A stretch of 64,000 nt of DNA from Paramoeba atlantica. Taxonomy: Eukaryota; Discosea. Shown one piece after another: positions 59,901 through 64,000 of this stretch. Position 1 is the first letter of the stretch. The number at the start of each line of letters is the position of its first letter. A program made the translations under genes and the position numbers. The notes beneath the pieces were generated by a model, which worked only from the letters and a program-made list of their open reading frames with translations, searched no databases and was not told the origin of the DNA. The stretch spans positions 62,001 to 126,000 of the forward strand of contig CDRNVI010000163.1 of assembly GCA_977017575.1 (NCBI GenBank). Reading direction: 5' to 3'.

Positions 59901-60644
59901 CTCAGACCACTTGCCTTAACTAATGTTCCGTCAAAAGGGATAGAACTGGGAAGCCCTACCCCCGTTCATCGGGGGAGCTCCCCCACCCCCCCCCGAACAA
60001 GCTCGCCTCGAGGATGGGAGAACAGAGCAGCCTCCCCACAGCGGGGGAGGTTGACAGTTGGCCATCCTAACAAGGAACCAATCGACAGGAGGCTCATCTT
60101 TGGAAGTCAACCTGAAGTTCAAACAGAAGCTGTTCCTATTCCTTCGTCACCCCCCATCAACATCCCCAAACATCCCCAAATAACTCGTTCTCATTCCCCA
60201 GTTTGTTCTCTTTCTCCTCGCTCTTCTCCACCACAGACACAGTACAGCAATTCTCGTGGTTCTCGCTCTCCAACTCAACTTTCAGGGTCAGGCTCTCATG
60301 GTCGTTCTCCAGCTCATCTTCATCTTTCAGAGTCAGGGTCTCGTGGTCGCTCTCCAACTCAACTTTCAGGGTCAAGCTCTCATGGTCGCTCTCCAACTAT
60401 TTCTTCCCGTTCCTCTCCCCTTTACTTTTCTGGTTCGCCTCCTTCTCCAACAGCTGGGTATTCTTCTCCCTTTTTCCCACCCCGGATGAGAGAGGACAGT
60501 GGCCGTGGTGATCTGATAAAACTTTCTCATCATCTTGAAGATGAAACTGGTTCTCCAACCCCAAAAAATCTCAAGAAGACAGAGTCAAAGAAAAAGGATC
60601 CGACAATTTCCTCTTTTCGACAAAGAAGTATGGTGAAAGATTGA
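53973..60644 (+). CDS. Very large protein of unknown function with Ser/Arg/Pro-rich tail
   Basis: Thirteen or so exons, about 1,560 residues; start MEFRFRFFQSRVGQYLQELT. The N-terminal 650 residues are mostly alpha-helical and of normal complexity: FTRYFYNITVTLHHQKSSAW, YCGLYITEISGKPWRERPLF, WKMVDRWGAMANEQNCIPFI, NWLTNEKWEKEYDLTTFILC, RFHDWLDALPPGHRIEPRL. The last exon (57912-60644) is one long frame: helical IEAFVDNLPNLIEREVANQI and WWLSFIERRADSFLVDMGYF, then a disordered tail with repeated SRSPTQLSGS / HGRSPT and ASAPATSSQ motifs. I do not recognise a family. Helical content and length resemble tethering or scaffold proteins, but this is only a resemblance. Low-complexity introns make exon edges between 54.0 and 57.9 kb approximate. 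Confidence 0.65.
54361..54446 (+). repeat. AAAACAAAAAAC intronic repeat
   Basis: A-rich simple repeat of AAAAC/AAAAAAC units in the first intron of the large gene. Pyrimidine tracts of TTTTTC units at 55081-55292 and a TTTGTTTTG run at 56203-56290 are of the same kind in later introns. Confidence 0.85.
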
Positions 60645-60850
60645 TTGTGTTTGTGTCCCTCAAATTGCACTAAACAAAATTAGAGGGAAAACAAAAAAAT
60701 ATTCAAACTAAAAAATATTCAAACAAAAAAATATTCTAACAAAAAAAAAACTGGGATTGGATGAACAAATATGTGTCAAGTGGTGGTGAAAGAAAATTTT
60801 TATTTCTTCCCCAACAGCAACTTGAGGAGGAACCCAAAGTTTTTATTTCC

Positions 60851-61737
60851 TTAAAATTGGAGAAGTCTTTGAATCCCCTTTTCATATTGTTCAATTGAAA
60901 CATCATAGCTCACCCTTCGAACTTCCCCGGAATTTGTCACCAAAAATTTTTCGAAATTCCATTTAATATCACAATCACAACACCCTATTTTGGAATTAAT
61001 TATTCAAATTATTCTTGTTGAAAATAATTGTCTCATCAAAGAGAGCGGAAGAGAGAGAGAGAGAAAGAGAGAGAGAGAAAATGATCCTCTCCCCTGACCT
61101 GTTTGACATTTGAGTGTTTTGTACAAAGGATTGGCATTTGGTCCATTCACTTCAATTTTTGACATGAGAGGAAAAGTGATTCCATATTCTGATTGAACAT
61201 GAGAGAGAATCTCTGCCTCTGGTGCTGGCTCTTGTCCTCCAAATTGGTTACAGGGAAACCCAATCACCATCAACCCTTCATCTTGATATTTCTCGTACAA
61301 TTTCTGAAGCTGGTTTTTTTTTTGGAGAAGAAGAGAGATCGAAAAAGGGAGAAAAGAGAAGATGAAAAAGTGTTGGGCAATAAAAGAAAGGGGACAAAAA
61401 GAAAAGAGAAAGAGAAGAAAAAGAAAAGAAAAAAACCTGCGAATAGGTGGATTTGGTGTATCCACACCAACTTGCAACATTCACAAAGATGACAAGTTTT
61501 GAATTTTCAAAGACATCAGATAAAGAGAAATCCTTCCCTTTGATATCTTTAACTGTGAATGAGAGAAAGGGATTGCTTTCTGTTGTACATTCCCCCTTTG
61601 TGTTTTGTTTAGAGAAGAGAGAGAAAGAGTAATTCGAAGAATTGGGGATGAAGAAGAGAAGGACATAAGAGACTGTGGAAAACCTGGACAACAAGAAGGA
61701 AGACAAAACCACACAACAAAAGAAACTTTCCAATCAT
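60851..61737 (-). CDS. Secreted glutathione peroxidase (Cys type)
   Basis: Four exons. Exon 1 from the ATG at 61737 is a signal peptide, MIGKFLLLCGFVFLLVVQ, donor GTTTTC. Exon 2: GECTTESNPFLSFTVKDIKG, then SDVFENSKLVIFVNVASWCG and YTKSTYSQ; the active residue is Cys (WCGYT), not selenocysteine. Exon 3: LQKLYEKYQDEGLMVIGFPC with NQFGGQEPAPEAEI (catalytic Gln), ending CQTG. Exon 4: CCDCDIKWNFEKFLVTNSGE (catalytic Trp and Asn), stop at 60851. Reduces hydrogen or lipid peroxides, with the thioredoxin or glutathione system as donor. The signal peptide sends it to the ER or outside the cell. The Cys-rich CCDC stretch before the IKWNFEKF block is extra. The convergent large gene ends 200 bp away. 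Confidence 0.88.
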
Positions 61738-62127
61738 CAAGTCCTCTCTCCCCTTTATCCAAAACAAAAGTTCAAAAAAAAAAAAAGAAACCAAAAGAAA
61801 TCAAAAACAAGAAAAAAGACAAAGTCCCAGTTTTTTTTATTTTGGAACAACTTTTCGAATATTTCAAATTGTGCTTTCAAGCGCCAAATTTTGGTCTCGA
61901 GGAACAGAACTTGATTTTTTTCTCTCTCTTTTTTTTTTTTCAAGAAAACAAATATCTCAACAAGTCTTCAGGTATTTCCACTTTCATGATGCGCAAGCAG
62001 GGTTCACATGTGAAGAAAAAGAATATGATGAAAAATAAAAACATGTTTTTTTCATCGACGATCTGCTACTTCTTTTCCTTTTCTCTTTAGAGCCCCTCTC
62101 TTCTCCTTTCAATTTGGGGTACTACAT
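61738..62127. other. Spacer, peroxidase / G-patch gene
   Basis: 390 bp between the peroxidase start and the G-patch gene's 3' end, both on the minus strand. AT-rich; no gene was seen. Confidence 0.45.
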
Positions 62128-63210
62128 TTAAAAGAGTGTTAGAAAACAAACAAACAAAATCCTCCAAAAAAGAAAGAAAGAAAGAAAAAAGTACTTGGCA
62201 AGGATTTGATCAAGGTCAGATTGAGAAAAAAGAGAAACAATTTTCGATGAGGTTCTCCTTGGATACAAAATTCGACGACTTTTCAAAACTTCAGCACCAG
62301 TTTCTCCATCACTTGTTTCTTGTTCTTGGTCACTTTCTTCGTTATCCTTTTCTTCAAGCTTTCTCTTTTTCTTTTTCTCTTCCCTCTCCCCTTTTCTTTT
62401 TCTCTTCTTTTTCTCTCCCTTGCTGCTATCACTCTTCCTCTTCCTCTTTCCCTCTTTTTCTGTTGTTTCTTTTCTTTCTTTTCTTTTTTCTTTTTTCTTT
62501 TCTTTTTTCTTTTCTTCCGTTTGAGATTGCTGGTAGTGAGAATTCAAACGAGCAAGAACATCAGCATATTGTGATTTAGTTTCAAGCCAATTATCACTGC
62601 CAAAATGATTCAGTCAATTTTTGAATTCTCACAAACATAAAAGAAAATAAAATCTCAAAACCTAGTATTTGATAGTTCTGTTCCAAGGCCTGTTCGATCA
62701 AATTGTTTTGAGGTCTTGATTCCACTCACCGGACCTTTTTTGAGAAAAAAAAAATCAGAAAAAAACACCCCACCAAAAAAAAAAAAAAGAGTGATGAAAA
62801 AAAAACCTTGAAGATTCTTTCCAAGACCACAACCTTCTTTCCAACCCATTTTCAGCATCATTTGGTAACCAAAACCTGAAGTGTCACTGTTTTTTTTTTT
62901 TTTTTGGTAAAAGGAAAGGTGTGTTAGTTCCAACCTGCTCTTTCTTGTGGTTGTTGATTTGAAATTTGATCTATTTTGTACAAAATCTTGAAAGAGAGAA
63001 AAAAAAACTTTTTCCATTTGGTATTATTGGGGTCTGGTGACTTGGCCTGTGCACAGAAAGAAGAAATTATTAAATCCCACTCTGAATAAAGCAAAGAAAA
63101 AACTGAAAAGAAAAAAAAAATACCATTTGTTGTTGGTGCTCTTTTCTCGAACTTTTGGTAACCCATTCTCCTTCAGCAATTGTATAACGAGGCGGGCGAA
63201 CAGTTTCCAT
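62128..63210 (-). CDS. G-patch domain protein with Lys/Glu-rich tail
   Basis: Start METVRPPRYTIAEGEWVTKS at 63210, then KSPDPNNTKWKK. The G-patch lies in SDTSGFGYQMMLKMGWKEGC followed by GLGKNLQG, with the typical G(Y/F)xxMxxMGWxxGxGLG pattern. The next exon GPVSGIKTSKQFDRTGLGTE continues the family order. A tail begins SDNWLETKSQYADVLARLNS and becomes a long KKKEKRKE-type charged run, ending at 62128; the last splice is tentative but the same stop results either way. G-patch proteins activate DEAH helicases in splicing or ribosome biogenesis. The short length, early G-patch and Lys-rich tail resemble PINX1/GPATCH4-type nucleolar proteins; the exact orthologue is unsure. Confidence 0.8.
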
Positions 63211-63756
63211 AATGTTTTATGAAACAAAAGACAACAACTGCTGCAAAAAAAAAGAGGGAAAAATTTTTCGCTCTTTCGTTGATTTTTTTCGGCGGTTGAA
63301 AAAATCTCTTTTGGTTCGTTTCTCTGTTTCTTTTTCTTTGTTTCTTTTTCGTTTCAAACGGAAACAAGATCCAACTGTTTGTTTCCGGAGATCAGACTTC
63401 TCTCTCTCGAATGTATCGTGTCAAAGTACTTTGACAAACGAACCTCACAAGAGAGCTAGTGAAGATGTCAAGCTGATTCCCGTGAAAGAGAATTCAAGAA
63501 AAGAGCCAACACTGAGATTTCCGTTCTTGGAATCAGAATGATTCAGAATTCGAATGGAATGCTTCATACTCACAGCTCTTGGTTCATTCTTCAAGACATT
63601 TTTTTTGGAGAGAGTAGTCATGCAAACTACCTTTGGATCAAAAACCTCCTTGAACCCCAGATGAATTATTTTTTGAGATTCTTGAAATCAAAAAATTGCT
63701 TCTTCAAAAATGAGGAACCCAAAAAAGAAGGAGAAGCAGAGAATTGAATTTTTTTT
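63211..63756. other. Spacer with an unsupported plus-strand frame
   Basis: About 545 bp between G-patch (-) and COMMD (-). A plus-strand frame at 63212-63541 (ending RKEPTLRFPFLESE) and another at 63538-63747 overlap by four bases and have mixed composition. Neither shows a domain, and their start is two bases from the divergent G-patch ATG, so they are not called as genes. Confidence 0.35.
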
Positions 63757-64000
63757 TTACTGTTGTTGAACAGCAGCAGAGGCAACTCCGTTTAACTGAT
63801 CACGAATTTTGCCAAGACCTTCTAACATGGTAGCCAAGGATGCTTGACTCAATTCAAAGTGAACCACTTCTTTCTCTTCATTACTATCTTCTCCTTCTCT
63901 CTTCACTTCCTCATTTTCAAAAGAGAATGGTTTGCTTTTCCATTCTCTCTGTCGGGCTGTTTCCATTTGTACCATCACACAAGGAATAGACATCTCTTTT
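63757..64000 (-). CDS. COMMD-family protein, C-terminal part
   Basis: Reaches the window edge; only the last 80 or so residues are seen, ending SAAVQQQ at 63757. IPCVMVQMETARQREWKSKP followed by FSFENEE fits the middle of a COMM domain, and VVHFELSQASLATMLEGLGK followed by IRDQLNGVA matches its conserved end (FElsxxxLxxLLxxLxxIxxQLxxL). COMMD proteins assemble into the Commander complex (with CCDC22/CCDC93) for endosomal recycling and Cullin regulation. The member cannot be told from the fragment. Confidence 0.72.
   Translation of the reverse strand, partial: KEMSIPCVMVQMETARQREWKSKPFSFENEEVKREGEDSNEEKEVVHFELSQASLATMLEGLGKIRDQLNGVASAAVQQQ

Noticed and set aside
63212-63747. Two overlapping plus-strand frames next to the G-patch gene
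   Set aside because: They begin two bases from the divergent ATG, have no recognisable domain, and their composition is only partly protein-like. Kept as a note, not a gene.

Overview
This is a stretch of eukaryotic nuclear DNA from an AT-rich, intron-dense unicellular protist. The gene set is a Rho-type GTPase, RasGAP, a C2/MUN/GRAM protein, COMMD, PLAC8, ankyrin proteins, branched-chain keto-acid dehydrogenase E2, an actin typical of amoebae and opisthokonts, and a U6 snRNA. It fits an amoebozoan-like free-living protist, but the species cannot be named from sequence alone. TAA, TAG and TGA all serve as stops, so the standard code is used. Introns are mostly 50-350 nt and their sense strand is almost pure pyrimidine. 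Many donors read GTTTTT, GTTCTT or GTCTTT rather than GTRAGT. This is why most long open frames made of poly-Ser/Phe/Leu or poly-Lys/Glu/Arg are intronic noise.

Layout, left part. 1-591 (-) is the start of a secreted LNR (Notch-type repeat) protein running off the edge. 0.7-2.0 kb is non-coding with several strong hairpins. 2.0-4.26 kb (-) is a multi-exon secreted protein of unknown function; a decayed paralogue lies at 49.0-49.46 kb. 4.6-5.85 kb (-) is an SDR-type threonine dehydrogenase fused to EF-hands. 6.2-8.3 kb (+) is a monoacylglycerol-lipase-like hydrolase. 8.8-13.8 kb (+) is mitochondrial BCKDH E2 (DBT). 14.0-20.6 kb (-) holds three tandem ankyrin genes built from amplified one-repeat exons. 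21.45 kb (+) is a small orphan protein, and 22.0-24.9 kb (-) is a second alpha/beta hydrolase.

Middle part. 25.3-27.7 kb (-) is a PLAC8 (Cys-rich) array of two intact genes and one pseudogene. 28.1-29.4 kb (-) is an intronless RasGAP-like gene. 29.6-32.3 kb is a rearranged region: a decayed PA-domain gene lies between two copies of the terminal GRAM-coding exons of the next gene. That gene, 32.2-44.7 kb (-), has about 45 tiny exons and encodes a C2 + MUN (Munc13-like) + GRAM + GRAM protein. Actin (45.05-46.18 kb, -) and U6 snRNA (46.53 kb, +) are divergent around a block of palindromic CCAAT boxes.

Right part. 47.2-47.96 kb (-) is an atypical Rho GTPase with a myristoylation signal and no CAAX box. 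48.2-48.9 kb (+) is a small unknown protein and 49.6 kb (+) a small secreted peptide. 50.0-53.4 kb (-) is a KCTD9-like BTB/pentapeptide-repeat protein ending in a ubiquitin-like domain. 54.0-60.6 kb (+) is a very large unrecognised protein. 60.85-61.74 kb (-) is a secreted Cys-glutathione peroxidase, 62.1-63.2 kb (-) a G-patch protein, and 63.76-64.0 kb (-) the C-terminus of a COMMD protein.

There is no operon logic. Genes are close-packed, often divergent with 250-360 bp shared promoters. Common themes are vesicle or membrane regulation (MUN/GRAM, RasGAP, Rho, COMMD), secreted proteins, and local tandem duplication with decay. Exon borders and domain calls were read by eye and were not confirmed by alignment or transcript data.
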